From positions 40,047,142-40,111,141 of the forward strand of contig NC_051072.1 in assembly GCF_004664715.2 (NCBI RefSeq): DNA of 64,000 bases, in the 5' to 3' direction. Positions 46,450-57,067 of this stretch are shown piece after piece (position 1 is the first letter of the stretch; each line of letters begins with the position of its first letter). The translations under genes and the position numbers were made by a program. This stretch comes from Peromyscus leucopus. Lineage: Eukaryota > Chordata > Mammalia > Rodentia > Cricetidae. Below the pieces are notes generated by a model. That model had not been told where the DNA came from. It saw nothing but the letters and a program-made list of their open reading frames with translations, and made no database searches.

Positions 46450-47180
46450 TAAAGCTTAAAAGCTAGCATCCACATACAACAGAGCCACGCAATTATTTTT
46501 ATCCAGCTCTAGGATACCTCACTTAGGATGATTGTTCCTGGTTCCATCCATTTACCTACAAGTTTTATAATTTCATTTTTTTCTTAACAGCTAAACACTA
46601 TTGTGTAAATGTACCACGTTTTCATTATCCATTCATCGCTTGATGGACATTTAGGCAGTTTGTAATTTCTTGCAATTATAAATCAACAATGAACATGGAT
46701 GTGTTAAGTATCTCTGTACTAAGTAAGATACAGAGAGGGTCCTTTGGGTATAAACCCAGGACTGATACAGCTGGATTTTGTGGGAAATCAGTTTTCAGGT
46801 TTGTGGAGGGAACCTCTACAGCAGTAGTTCTCAATCTTTCTAATGCTGTGACCCTTTAGTACAGTTCCTCATGTTGTGGTGACCCCGACCATAAAATTAT
46901 TTTGTTGCTATTTCTCAACTGTAATTTTGCTACTATTATAAGTCAGAATGTAAATATTTTTGGAGATTGTGGTTTGCCACAGGGGTTGTGACCCACAGTT
47001 TGAGAACCACCACACTACAGTGATTGCATAGTGATTTTACCAGTTGGCATTCCCACCGGCAGTAAATGAATATTCCCCTTTCCTCACACCTTCACCAGCA
47101 TCTGTTGTCATTTGTCTTATTTTGTTTTGTTTTATTTGCTTGTTTGTTTTTTATCTTGGGCATTCTGACTGAGCTAAGAA
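46450..47180 (-). repeat. L1 ORF2 end, inverted 5' part of an L1
   Basis: Reversed L1: CACTTAGGATGATTGTTCCT, 'ggttccatccatttacctac', 'aatgtaccacgttttcattatccattcatc', 'cctttgggtataaacccagg' and, after the hAT insert, 'agttggcattcccaccggcag' and 'tcaccagcatctgttgtcatttgtc'. It meets plus-strand L1 3' UTR at about 47186, giving the 5'-inversion layout. Confidence 0.83.
46822..47012. mobile_element. URR1-like hAT MITE with 8-bp TSD
   Basis: 191 bp with imperfect terminal inverted repeats CAGTAGTTCTC and GAGAACCACCA. The body reads 'gctgtgaccctttagtacag', CATGTTGTGGTGACCCCGAC, 'aactgtaattttgctactattataag', and 'gggttgtgacccacagtttg', matching the rodent URR1-type hAT element as I remember it. 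Flanks CTCTACAG (46814-46821) and CACTACAG (47013-47020) match at 7 of 8, the TSD size of hAT transposons. It has no coding capacity and sits inside reversed L1 sequence. Confidence 0.85.
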
Positions 47181-47185
47181 TACCC

Positions 47186-48540
47186 ATTGAAGTTAGATAA
47201 TTAGTAAGGAGCCTTGGGGGAGGAATAAATCTTTCAAAGTAGATGAAATAGAATATAGTGCAACAAAGGAAGAAGGAAAAACAGCACAGGAAAGATTGAG
47301 TGGAGAGGGCAAGAGATAGGAGGGAATATGGGGGAACAAGGAAGGGGCAGCTAACATGGAAAGGCTTTTGAAAATGCCGTAAAGAAACCTAGTTCAATAG
47401 AAGCTCCCTGAAATGTATACACATATAAAAAGAGCTTAAATGGAGTTACCCTGTTATGAAGGAGAGTCACTCTAACTACACTAATGCACAGTTCCAGGAA
47501 TGAGTTTCCTCGTTTTAAGTTGTTGGTCAGTGGGATTCCATAGGCCCTTGCCCCACAAACATCACACACCCATGAGACTGGTTACCTTCCAGAACTTGGT
47601 AAGAAGACCCTATTACTGAGACACCACATACATTAGTCGTAGACTATGGAGAAATCCTGCTGGTCCTCAGTTAGATACTTCTTCCCTACAGTGACCTGCC
47701 TGGCAAGATATGATGACTAGTGCAGTAGTCGAACAAATGTGTGGGAATAATCAACCACTTTTTTAATGCCTGCCCCAGGAGATGGAACCCATACCTGATA
47801 TGGTGAATAAGGCCAAAATCTAAAACTATATAGGTCACGGTCCCTAGGAGAAACCCTACTACTACTATTCTACTAAATAGACATAGCAATAAAAAAAAAA
47901 TCCAAATGACTTACTGCCATACCTAGAGAATGTGCCATCATTCGATCATCATCATAGAATCATCTCCTTGTAGCACATGGTAAATAATACAGAGGCCTAC
48001 AACTTGCCAACTTGCAGAGGACAAGAGCCTTCAGAGTGCTTAGCCCTAAATGGGACATCTCTATCACACACCTCCCTGAAAGGCTCAAGGAGCTCTGTGG
48101 GAGAGGGGAAAGAAGGGCTGTAAGGTTCAGAGGTGGTAGATGACTTCCAGGAAACAGTTTTCTGGACATAACAGGGAAGGTGTTCTTATAAACTCACAGC
48201 AAGTGTGACAGCACGTACTAGATCTGCATAAACTCAAAAATCTCAGCATAGAGGAAAAACAGGGAGGGTCATGTCCTACCTCTAGCTGAGGGTCTATGGG
48301 CATATGATTACTGCTAGAAGAGAGAAATTGAGTTTTCCTCAATGGCATAGCATAGGGTATGTTGACCACACTCCAGAGCAGGCCACAAGCCCAGGAGTAG
48401 TTGGGCAACTCCAACTAGACTTGATAGGTTTAGAGGGAAGGGAAGGAAAGTGGGCAGGGGGGAGGCTCTGGAAAAAGTTGAAGGAAAGTGATGAATGTGA
48501 TCAAAATATATGAAATTCTCTAAGAATTTTCAAAAACGTC
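47186..48540 (+). repeat. L1 3' UTR (Lx-type), 3' part of a 5'-inverted L1
   Basis: Plus-strand 3' UTR: a G-rich tract at 47270-47345, 'cgtaaagaaacctagttcaatag', 'ggttaccttccagaacttgg', GGTGGTAGATGACTTCCAGG, 'aactcacagcaagtgtgacagcac', ATTGAGTTTTCCTCAATGGC, 'accacactccagagcaggccac', CCAGGAGTAGTTGGGCAACT, and a terminal 'gaaattctctaagaattttcaaaaa'. It belongs with 46450-47180. Confidence 0.82.
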
Positions 48541-48795
48541 ATTTAAAATAAATTGATTTATACTTTTTCATGTATTAAAACTGAAACTTAAGTAAAACAT
48601 TAAAATAAAATTCAAGTATATTTAAGAAAAAAAATCACAACTAGATAAATGTTATAGACACTTGACATAATGAAAGCAAGACAGAATTATTATTTCCCGT
48701 GGCAATTCCTCTTCTTGAAATGACAAAGGAAAAACATGTTGGAGAATTTTTGTCACTCTAGATAAAAAAGGGTAATGGAAACAATAAGAATAGTA

Positions 48796-48933
48796 TGGCC
48801 AGGCAGTGGTGGCGCATGCCTTTAATCCCAGCACTCGGCAGACAGAGGCAGGCGGATCTCTGTGAGTTCAAGGCCAGCCTGGGCTACAGAGTGAGTTCCA
48901 GGACAGGCTCCCAAGTTACACAGAGAAACCCTG
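48796..48933 (+). repeat. B1 SINE, 3'-truncated
   Basis: GGCCAGGCAGTGGTGGCGCA to ACACAGAGAAACCCTGATGC. The usual CTGTCTC end and A tail are missing; the next bases (GCTGGCACCCACTC) are unrelated, so the 3' end was lost by a later rearrangement. Confidence 0.92.
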
Positions 48934-48944
48934 ATGCTGGCACC

Positions 48945-50775
48945 CACTCAGAAAGGTAAGTAAGTAAGGGAGAGACCTAAATATGCATACTATGCACTCT
49001 CAATATCAGAAAAAAAAAAATGTGATATTTCAAATCATTAAAGAAGGTATCATCAAGAAAGGCCACTAAGTGACGGACTGGTAGACACTTAGCAAGAATC
49101 AAGGTCACAGTGAGAGTTCCAGAGGCCAGACTCTAAGGTGAGACAGACAAACCGTCTGAAAATTAAACAGCACTCGAACGTCTCCACTGTACCACGAGCT
49201 GCACCTCTGTCTGCGTGGACCTTGGACCATTTCTTCCCTCCTCATTCTCCACATGCCTCATTCTTCAGCTGTGTCAAAGTAGATTAATTACGAGGGGACA
49301 ATTAAAATGTCTACACCACGTGCCCCCTCCCTCAGTGAGTCAGGTAAGAAAGAAGGTGGAAACCCACAAAGAAAATGCCCTTCTGTGCTTAGGCTGTTAC
49401 TGACTTCAATGACGCCATTAAAATAGAGATCCTCGGTGCTGCTCATCCAGTAGGATGGGGCACACGGTCTCATAAACCACCTCTGAGGAAGAGAGCAGAC
49501 TACTTCTGCTTTAACAGATGGGAAATCTTTCATAACCTAAAGCCTCATAATTTCTGAATTCTATCACATTTGACTTCCCAACTAACCTTCTCTTTTTCAA
49601 TATGTTCTATAATATAACCTTTTCAGAGGCTGAATATAAATTAACTTTATTTAGAAGTTTCTCCAGCATCCCTTCTTGAATTTTAAGATACCAAATGCCC
49701 AGGATTTAAGATTTCTAAGTGACATTAATCCACCTCCTGGATCTGCTTTAAACCTTCCTGTAGACATTTAAAGATTGCCCAGGTTTAAAAATGGATAATA
49801 ACAATCGGGTAATTGGTTGAAAAACTAATGCCATTATGAGATTATCAGCCCACCAGACAAAAAGGAAAGCCAGAATCCACATAAGGTTGTTTCTAAATGA
49901 TGCCACACAGGCTATAATTTTTCAATGTGCCATTTAGGATGCTCTCCAATAAACACTATACCCTAACTCAGCATGATTCATAATTATGGATTATGGAAAG
50001 GGCCAGAAAAGAAAATTGCATCTGTAGTGTTCAGAAGCATTATTCCCCTAGGTGCCAAGATAATTTAGACAGCAAAACAAATGCCCTGTGACCAAGATGG
50101 GATTCAAATCTGAAGATCACCCTTGATTCCTGTATCTTTTTTGCTGGGTCACAAACTCTCCTGCCATATTGCTGTCCTCCACCCACAGTGCCCTCCTGTT
50201 CTTCACTCCTAGGGTTAAATCCTCTCCCCCAACAGTAAGAAACTGGTATAGGACAAGTAGAAAGTTATTTATATTATCTCTGTGTTGTTTGGGTTTTTTT
50301 TCCCCTTCCTATATAGTATAAACATATTGAGCTCTAAAAGTATGTGGCTCTCTGCCTAGACACTAACTGCTTTGTTTATGTGCTTGGTGAGAATCTGTTA
50401 ATAACACTTAAATTCTGTTATGAGCGCATCCATCAAAAAGTCACTAAAACCCAAATCAGTAAATGTTGTTTATGCCCTCAGCATCTCCCCTCTGAGAGAC
50501 AACCCAGGGACAGGAGAAAACATGAAGCAAGTGGGGAGCGGGGAGCGGGGAGCGAGAAGAACTGCACCAGGGAGCTCAATTTGAATTGTAATTATGGTGA
50601 ATTGTTTCCTGTAACTTCAGCATCCAATAGCAGCCACTGTTTAAAGAAATGTAGCAGTCACTGCTCACAGTGCGTCTAATCATAAACAACTGAAACCCAA
50701 AGAAACCACTGGACCTGAAGAAACCACTGGACTCTAGAACCTTGATATTAAATATACAATTTAAAGGGACAAAAT
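48945..50775. other. Repeat-poor unannotated stretch
   Basis: No dispersed repeat recognised. A small G-rich direct repeat GGGGAGC occurs three times near 50535-50554. The 111-codon open frame at 50344-50679 has no recognisable domain and mixes cysteine-rich and charged parts; I do not call it a gene. Confidence 0.45.
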
Positions 50776-50779
50776 GTCC

Positions 50780-50956
50780 GGGGCCTGCAAGATGGTTCAG
50801 CAGCTAGGTTGTTTGCTGTGTAAGTGTGAAGACCTATTTCATCACTGCTGAGCTCCAGGTTCAGTGAGACACCATGTCTCAAAAATAAGATACATAGAAA
50901 TTGAAGAAAATACCCCAACATTGAACTCTGGTCTTTACACATGCATGCATGTACTA

Positions 50957-50957
<1 letters not shown>
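50780..50957 (+). repeat. B4-type SINE with internal deletion
   Basis: GGGCCTGCAAGATGGTTCAG (tRNA-like head) is followed by CTGAGCTCCAGGTTCAGTGA, 'gacaccatgtctcaaaaataag' and 'accccaacattgaactctgg', the B4 head and 3' region. Most of the B1-derived middle is missing. Confidence 0.75.
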
Positions 50958-51000
<43 letters not shown>

Positions 51001-51048
51001 AGAGGGAGGAGGGAGGGAGGGAGGGAGGGAGGGAGGGAGGGAGGGAGG
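50958..51048. repeat. (CA)n followed by (GGGA)n
   Basis: CA repeat at 50958-50998, then GGGA units at 51003-51048. The G tract fits the G-quadruplex pattern. Confidence 0.95.
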
Positions 51049-51059
51049 AAGAAAAAAGA

Positions 51060-52080
51060 GTGCTTAAAATGTGTTCATAGATTGATGATCAGGTAGAAGG
51101 GGAGACCCTTAGGTCTTTTCTTTAAAAATTCAATAGTGTTTCATCAATTCTCTAACAATTTATATTTGTTTGGAGTTCCATTTCTCATCCCAGGAGACCA
51201 ATAAGTAAAATGTTTGGAAAAGAAAACAAAAGTTATTTTTCTCTCTTATAGATTAGAGTATCAGGAACTCTGGTCACTGGACAGAACATGATATTGGCTC
51301 CATGTCAGGAGTGGAAACTTGAGGATTGCTGACTGGATTGTTGAGTCTAACACTGAGACATTATAAGATACATAGGCTGGTTAAAGTTACAATTAAAAAG
51401 GATTTCAATGTTTTTGGTGTGCATGTGATTTTATTTAAATCCATAATCCAATATAAAAATGGTGGCAGCATTTTTTTCTTCAGGTTCACTTGGGGCTTTG
51501 GTGGAAATGAACTGGTTGGTCTTTTGAATGTGTGTGACGTTTTCGCCTTTTTAAGATGTCAGTAAGGGCAAGACAAACACAATACTTAACATGGCTGCCA
51601 ATGTCACGGAGCCCATTTTCTTCCTTAAAATCTCTTCTCTGTGAGCTTCAGTTATTGGTCTTTAAAAACAAAGTGTTTTCAATGAGGCACCCTACTTTCA
51701 CCTTGCAATTCTTAGATCGAGGAAAAAAATATTCCTACCTTCACCAGCAATTTTCAGATCGTGTCTAGAGTGTTACATTCTCTGAAACCTCACTTTAAGA
51801 AGAAAGATTTAAAACAAGAACATCTGCTTTATGATGAAGAGGGTTTGTGAAGAAACACTCATAGCAGCTGGTAGAATTAAGGATAGCTCACTTGAGGATG
51901 GAGGACTTAATAAAAGTAAGTGGAAAGTAAAGACTGAAATCTCTGTGCAGTTCCAGTGGGAATGCAGACACTGAAAAGCTGCTCAAGCCCACAGCATCTT
52001 CCACACAACTAAATGATTTTCTAGCCACCTGTGTAGTTAGGAAGGGTTTGGTGATTAACTTATGGCCAGAGAACTTGTCT
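51060..52080. other. Unannotated stretch
   Basis: No repeat family or gene recognised. Confidence 0.5.
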
Positions 52081-52082
52081 AC

Positions 52083-52270
52083 AGGATGAGGAGATAGCCC
52101 AGTTGGTAAAACACTACATTAGCATGAGGACTACAGCTCAGATCTCTAGTATTTGTGTAAAATGCCAGCTGGCTAGGGCTGCCCTTCTGCAATCCCAGCA
52201 CTCAGGAGACAGAGGCAGGCTCTCTGGACTGTGCTGATTAGTGAGAAGAACCAAATTGGTGAGTCCTTGC
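52083..52270 (+). repeat. B4 SINE, 5' part
   Basis: AGGATGAGGAGATAGCCCAG, 'ttagcatgaggactacagctcag', 'gcaatcccagcactcaggagacagaggc', ACCAAATTGGTGAGTCC follow B4 order. At about 52271 the SINE text stops and an unrelated 175-bp segment begins; B4 text resumes at 52456. Confidence 0.82.
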
Positions 52271-52280
52271 CTTGATATAT

Positions 52281-52455
52281 AAACACTGAATCCTGGGCTG
52301 AATTAAACGCTGAGAGGTCCAGGAGGCAGGCAGGACTTGCACAGAAAGGTGCCCCAAGGTTGCTGGATTTCTCTCTGCCCTCGAGACACTGGTGTTTGTT
52401 CTGTGCCATCTTCCTGTTCACACAAGAAGGCAAGTGGATGTTGCCGTGAATCTGA
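52281..52455 (-). repeat. Inserted arm A of a local inverted duplication
   Basis: This 175-bp segment is the reverse complement of 53159-53333 with about 14 mismatches and no gaps in my hand alignment (about 92% identity). It lies inside a B4 SINE, replacing about 40 bp of its middle, so it is the inserted copy. It is not a SINE, has no tail and no TSD. Confidence 0.9.
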
Positions 52456-52538
52456 AGAGCAGTAAGGACACCTGACACCAATCTCTGATCATCACCCACA
52501 CGCATGCAAATTTGAATACTCACATGTATGTCCTCCAT

Positions 52539-52547
<9 letters not shown>
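52456..52547 (+). repeat. B4 SINE, 3' part
   Basis: AGAGCAGTAAGGACACCTGA, 'caatctctgatcatcacccacacgcatgc' and 'acacacac' are the B4 3' end, continuing the element that starts at 52083. Confidence 0.78.

Positions 52548-52613
<66 letters not shown>
52548..52613. repeat. (GA)n microsatellite
   Basis: About 33 GA units, followed by a GGGGAG-rich stretch to about 52640. Long Ser-Leu and Arg-Glu open frames here are repeat translation. Confidence 0.95.
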
Positions 52614-52616
<3 letters not shown>

Positions 52617-53158
52617 GGGAGGGGGAGGGAGAGGGAGAGACCAACTGGTTATTTCTATGTCCAAATCTTTAAGCCACCATGTGAATCTCCATACTCTCCT
52701 AGAAATGTATTAGTAGACTTTAATGTCTCAAATGTTCTCTTGATAGACTGTGGCACTCTTCTTATTATCAAATATTCTATAGGGGGTTTCTGTTGTCTCT
52801 TTAGCTCTGTGCCTTTGCTCATCTACTTAAACATAAATGTTTGGAGGCGCTACTTATAGTATGTTCTTATAACACGTCTATGGGTATGAACCCTCTCTAG
52901 CGAAACAAGAAATGCTTCAAAAGGGATAGGCAACTAGAATCAAGGTCCTGTGTGCTCACCCACACATCTTATGTGAAATATGGAGTTTCACACTTAGGCA
53001 ATGCCTATTAGCCAAGTTGAGACTAACTCATTAAAATAATTCCTTCCAATCTTTAGTAATACATTCCTAATCTCCAGGTGTCCATCTTGAGTCTTCCTCA
53101 GTCCCCATCCTCATCCCAAAATCCTTTAGAAAATGACATTCCATTTGTTGAACTAGTT

Positions 53159-53333
53159 TCAGATTCGTGACAATATCCACTTGCCTTCTTGTGTGAATAG
53201 GAAGATCACACAGAACAAACACCAGGGTCTCGAGGGCAGAGAGAAATCCAGCAACCCTGGGGCACCTTTCTCTGCAAGTCCTCTCTGCCTCCTGGACCTC
53301 TCAGTGTTTAACTCAGCCCAGGATTCAGTGTTT
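53159..53333 (+). repeat. Arm B (likely source) of the local inverted duplication
   Basis: Partner of 52281-52455. It sits in sequence without recognised repeats, so it is the probable donor. The arms are separated by 703 bp that hold the B4 3' end, the GA repeat and unique DNA. Confidence 0.88.
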
Positions 53334-53339
53334 AAATAG

Positions 53340-53955
53340 TATCAATGAGGGAGATTTTCTCACATGCAAAGGAACTTGCCTTTCAGCAAGTTCATTTAAT
53401 ATATAAATATCCATGTGTTTAATTTACATAATTTCTGATATCTTTTTTCCAACCTCCCCAATGAGAGGAACAAACAAAAAAACCTTAGCAAATCTTTAAT
53501 CCTTTTCATCTCCCCCAAACATTGTACTTTTTTTTGGCACTTGGGTTGTTCACAACATACACACAGACTATGAACTGATTAAGTAACAGCCTAAAAATCC
53601 ATGTTCCTAGATTTCTGGGGAATGGGCCCTCAACACTAGCCAGTAACTGCACAATTTTTCCCACTCGTCATTGATAACATTAATATATCTCAAATGTTCT
53701 TAGTTCTATTCAAACTTTACTGATCCCACCTCATTCTCAGACAGGATTCTGTTTCCACTATAAAGAAAAGTATAATCTCTAAGAGAGGATTCCTCCTGCC
53801 TCCCCTCACACACATACATACCAAGAACATAGACCCAGGCATCTCTGAAAAGGATTCCCTTTGACTCTTCTCATGATCCCCCACTAACCGTCCATTATCA
53901 TTTTGTCTCTCCCATTGGCTGCTACCTTCCCATCAATTGAACCTTTACCATTCTT
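53340..53955. other. Unannotated stretch
   Basis: No clear feature. 53780-53955 may already be the start of the L2 copy that follows. Confidence 0.45.
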
Positions 53956-53959
53956 CTCT

Positions 53960-54785
53960 CATAAGACTAATTTATCTATGTTCAATTAATCCAGCCTCCT
54001 AGCCCTTGCTCACTCTTCACTCAGCCCTAATGTATGTTTTTTCTTCATAAAATAGGTCTTGCTTAGGTTACCAATGACTTCATGTCAATCAATCCAAAGG
54101 ATTTTCCCAAAACCACAGCATATAAGCAGTGCTTAATATTGCTGGCCATTCCATCTTTAGTATCTTCATTTTCACGACTCCATGAATTTCATCCTCTATT
54201 GGACAATATTCTTCCCATCTCATTTTTCGGTTTATCAAACTGTTAGGAGACAAAGTTCCTCCAGGCTTGGTTACAAATCGTTTTGCATACCAATCCTCAG
54301 CACCTTTCTAGACAAGGACACCCATGATCATGGTATCACTACTACTTGCACATTAATGATACATAAGGCATATCTTCAGGCCAGACCCCTACTGTAAGAT
54401 CCAGACAAAAGTAAATGCTGACTTGATGTGTCTATTGTCTCTCTCAAAGTTTCTCGACCCCAACACTTCCAAAATTGAATTTAAAAATCTGCCTTCCAAA
54501 TCTGATCTGTTTCCATTGTCCCCATCTCAATGAATTACGAAATAAAGTATCTTATCAAGTAAATTTAGTACACATTTCACATTTTTCTTTTTCTGACATT
54601 CCATGTATACTTGATCTTTGCCCATTTTACCTCCTGATGATACCTCATACCCATCTACTACTATTCTCTTCTCGCTATAACTCTAGCCCAAGCTCCATCA
54701 TGTCCAGCCTGTAACCTCTGTAATTCACAGATCTGCTCCAGTTACATATTTATTTCCTAACAATCTATTTCTGTGCTGAGCTGAA
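53960..54785 (+). repeat. LINE-2 (L2), 5' part of a long copy
   Basis: Plus-strand L2 ORF-region wording: 'cctagcccttgctcactcttcactcagcc', GGTTACCAATGACTTCATGT followed by CAATCAATCCAAAGGA, 'ccaacacttccaaaattgaatttaaaaatctg', and 'ccattgtccccatctcaatgaa'. Frames are fully decayed. The copy is interrupted by the B4 at 54787-55090 and resumes after it. Confidence 0.7.
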
Positions 54786-54786
54786 A

Positions 54787-55090
54787 AGAATGTATGTAGA
54801 GTGCATCCCTCCACACATGCATGTAGAAGCCAGAAGTCAGTATTGGGTATCTTCATTTATTATCTTGCATCTTACTATTTTTGATACAGCTTCTTCCACT
54901 GGATCTGGAGCTCGCCAATTCATCAAGACTTGCTGCCCAATGAGCTCCAGGAGTCCTCCTGTCTTCTCCTTTCCAGGACTAGGTATACAGGCATATAACA
55001 TAATGCCTGGCTTTATATAGGTGCCTGGAATCCAAAGTTAGGTCCTTCACTTCCATTACAGGTATTTTGTAGAATGAGCCATCTCCTCAC
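54787..55090 (-). repeat. B4 SINE
   Basis: Reversed B4: 'gcatgtagaagccagaagtcagtattggg', TCTGGAGCTCGCCAATTCAT, 'aggagtcctcctgtcttctcc', 'aggtccttcacttccattac', GAATGAGCCATCTCC at the reversed head. Inserted into the L2 copy. Confidence 0.83.
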
Positions 55091-55099
55091 ATCTGTTCT

Positions 55100-55577
55100 T
55101 TTGTTCTTAAAATATCTCTGCTTATTGGCATGCTTTGTCTGACCTATTAATAATTCTCAAGCCTCACCAGAGGCCCCTTTCTTCTCCCCCTGAGATCACT
55201 CTGACATTTCTCTGATGGAAGAATTTCAGTTCTTGGACTTGCTATAGAAACTTTATCCCCCATCCCCCACTCCCATCTTCTACCTAGTTGGAGTCCATTT
55301 ACTCTTCAGCAGTCTTCTCTGAGGGAAGATGCCCTTGAGAAGAGCAAACTCTGATTATTTCCTCGCTCAGCATCAAGAATTTGTCCTTCAAGTTGCTTTT
55401 CAGTTGCAAACTTCTCTAACATTTGTTTACATGCCTGTCCCACTGTAAAATGTGTAAATTATATGAGAGTAGGAATGGAGTCCTATGTATCCTTTATCAC
55501 TCTCTCTCCGGGACCTAGACTAGCCACCCAATGTATCCCAAAATTATCAAAATAATATTTGTTGAATAAATGAATGG
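55100..55577 (+). repeat. LINE-2 (L2), 3' part ending at the L2 terminus
   Basis: Continues the L2 copy from 53960: 'ttacatgcctgtcccactgtaaaatgtg', 'tatatgagagtaggaatggagtcc', CTCCGGGACCTAGACTAGCC and the terminal AATATTTGTTGAATAAATGA ending in GAATGG, the typical L2 3' end. Total L2 span is about 1.6 kb. Confidence 0.8.
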
Positions 55578-56020
55578 TTTACTGTTTTGCTCTTCTGTTC
55601 ATACTATATTTAGAAGACCTTATTCTTATGACTTTACAGTTAATTGTAAGTATTTACAAGACTTTTTACAACACTATCATATAATCTGTCTACTTTTAGC
55701 ACTTTATTTTTGATGACATGTCAAAATACTGTCCTTTTAATAAATGAGAAGCATGCTAGCCATAGAAACCACATTTTTTTTAGTTTATTTTTATTTTGTA
55801 ACTACAAACTGCATGGCCATTAGGTCAAGCTTATTACTGACTAGCTCTTAAACTGAAATTAATCCATAATTCTTATTTATAGAAACCACATTTATTAATC
55901 AGTGTTTGTATCCATAGGACCAATATAGTACCTTGATGATGGCAGGTACTCAAAATGTTTGCTGAGAGAATGGAAAAAGTATCAATCCAAGCTCAATAAA
56001 TATAGATGCTGTATAGGAGT
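55578..56020. other. Mostly unannotated; possible L2 tail
   Basis: 55925-55975 (TGGCAGGTACTCAAAATGTT, TGCTGAGAGAATG) resembles another L2 3' end on the plus strand. Nothing else is recognised. Confidence 0.4.
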
Positions 56021-56024
56021 TATG

Positions 56025-56165
56025 ATGCTGGTTTTCTGACTTTGTCATTGTATGACCATGGACAAATGGCTTAAGTTTCTCTAAGTCTCTTTAAAATAGA
56101 ACTGAAAATAACTGTATCGCATATGATTACTGTGAAAATTATTTGAAATAATCCTTAAAAATCAT
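56025..56165 (+). repeat. MIR SINE fragment
   Basis: TTGTATGACCATGGACAAAT, 'ggcttaagtttctctaagtctctttaaaatag', 'gattactgtgaaaattatttgaaataatcc' follow the MIR order (tgtgacc..., ...cctcagttt..., ...aaatg). Confidence 0.65.
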
Positions 56166-56282
56166 GGTTTTGCCACCAAATAACTAAGGACGCACACAAG
56201 ATGCAATCCAGAGTTAATTATTATAAGATAATAGCAATGCATGGTGTTCTGAGCTGCCTCTGAAACTCATTACAGAAGAATA

Positions 56283-56336
56283 GTATGTTACAGCCTCCAC
56301 GCAGGTGGATAGGGCTGCGTGGAGGCTGTAACATAC
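56283..56336. repeat. Perfect 22-bp inverted repeat (hairpin)
   Basis: Arms 56283-56304 and 56315-56336 are exact reverse complements over 22 bp with a 10-base loop (GTGGATAGGG). The arm begins GTATGTTACAGCCTCC. No repeat family explains it. It is not followed by a T run and there is no gene to terminate, so a terminator is not implied. Confidence 0.95.
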
Positions 56337-56339
56337 CCT

Positions 56340-56616
56340 ATCTGTCAGAGAACATCCCTGTCAAGGAGGAACACAGTGAACAACAATGCAGGCCTACTAC
56401 GAACAGCCTAGGAAAGCCTAAATTGAGATCACAATGGCAGGAACACAACAATCACACTCCAGAAGGTGGTCATTTTAACAGTTTATTGTATCGCTAGAAA
56501 TTGTTCTATTTTAATGAGGGGAAAAAAAGTAGAAAAATCATTTGGACAATAATACATGTGACATTAATATTTCCTTTAAATAAAATTCTTCCTGAATTTT
56601 TTTAAATAAAAGAGGT
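56340..56616. other. Unannotated stretch
   Basis: No feature recognised. Confidence 0.5.
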
Positions 56617-56785
56617 GCTGGGGGAAACGGTTCAGTAGGTAAAGGCACCTACTAACAGCCTAACCACCTGTGGGTTCCCTCAGCGTCATACAGTTTGGAA
56701 GGAGAGATCAGACTTCTGAAAGTTATTTCCTGGCCTCCACAAATGCACTATGGCACATGGACATATGAATGTATATATGATAGAC
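56617..56785 (+). repeat. B3 SINE
   Basis: GAGGTGCTGGGGGAAACGGT, 'cctgtgggttccctcagcg', 'cttctgaaagttatttcctggcctccac' and a 'cacatggacat' end match B3; the tail grades into a GACA/GATA repeat at 56786-56822. Confidence 0.78.
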
Positions 56786-56822
56786 ATACAGACAGATAGA
56801 CAGACAGACAGATAGATAGAGA
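56786..56822. repeat. (GACA/GATA)n microsatellite
   Basis: Tetranucleotide units ACAG and ATAG at the tail of the B3 element. Confidence 0.9.
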
Positions 56823-57067
56823 TGATAAAAGAAATTTAGTTCTTTCCAGGATACTTGAATCAGAATACGTGCAGTAAATTCCTAGGCTGGTGGAGAGGTG
56901 AGGAGGTGAGAATGAAAAGATATACAGTCACAGTTAAAAAAAAAAATGTAGCTACAGCCATGTCCAGCTCCAGAGTGGAGTGTCACCCTTGGTACACTCA
57001 CTTACACACTAGTCATACCAGATATCCCATTAATAGTAAAGACGAATCAACAGTTTGTTCCACTGTC

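Noticed and set aside
50344..50679. 111-codon frame with cysteine clusters
   Set aside because: No known motif spacing (not a zinc finger), a low-complexity GGGGAGC repeat lies within it, and there are no splice or promoter cues.
52173..52859. Longest open frames (163 and 115 codons) around 52.2-52.9 kb
   Set aside because: They read through the GA repeat as Ser-Leu or Arg-Glu runs and cross a B4 SINE and an inserted segment; no domain and no start context.
56283..56336. Perfect hairpin as a transcription terminator or a pre-miRNA
   Set aside because: No T run follows and the genome is eukaryotic; a 22-bp stem with a 10-base loop is shorter than a typical pre-miRNA. Kept as a structural finding only.
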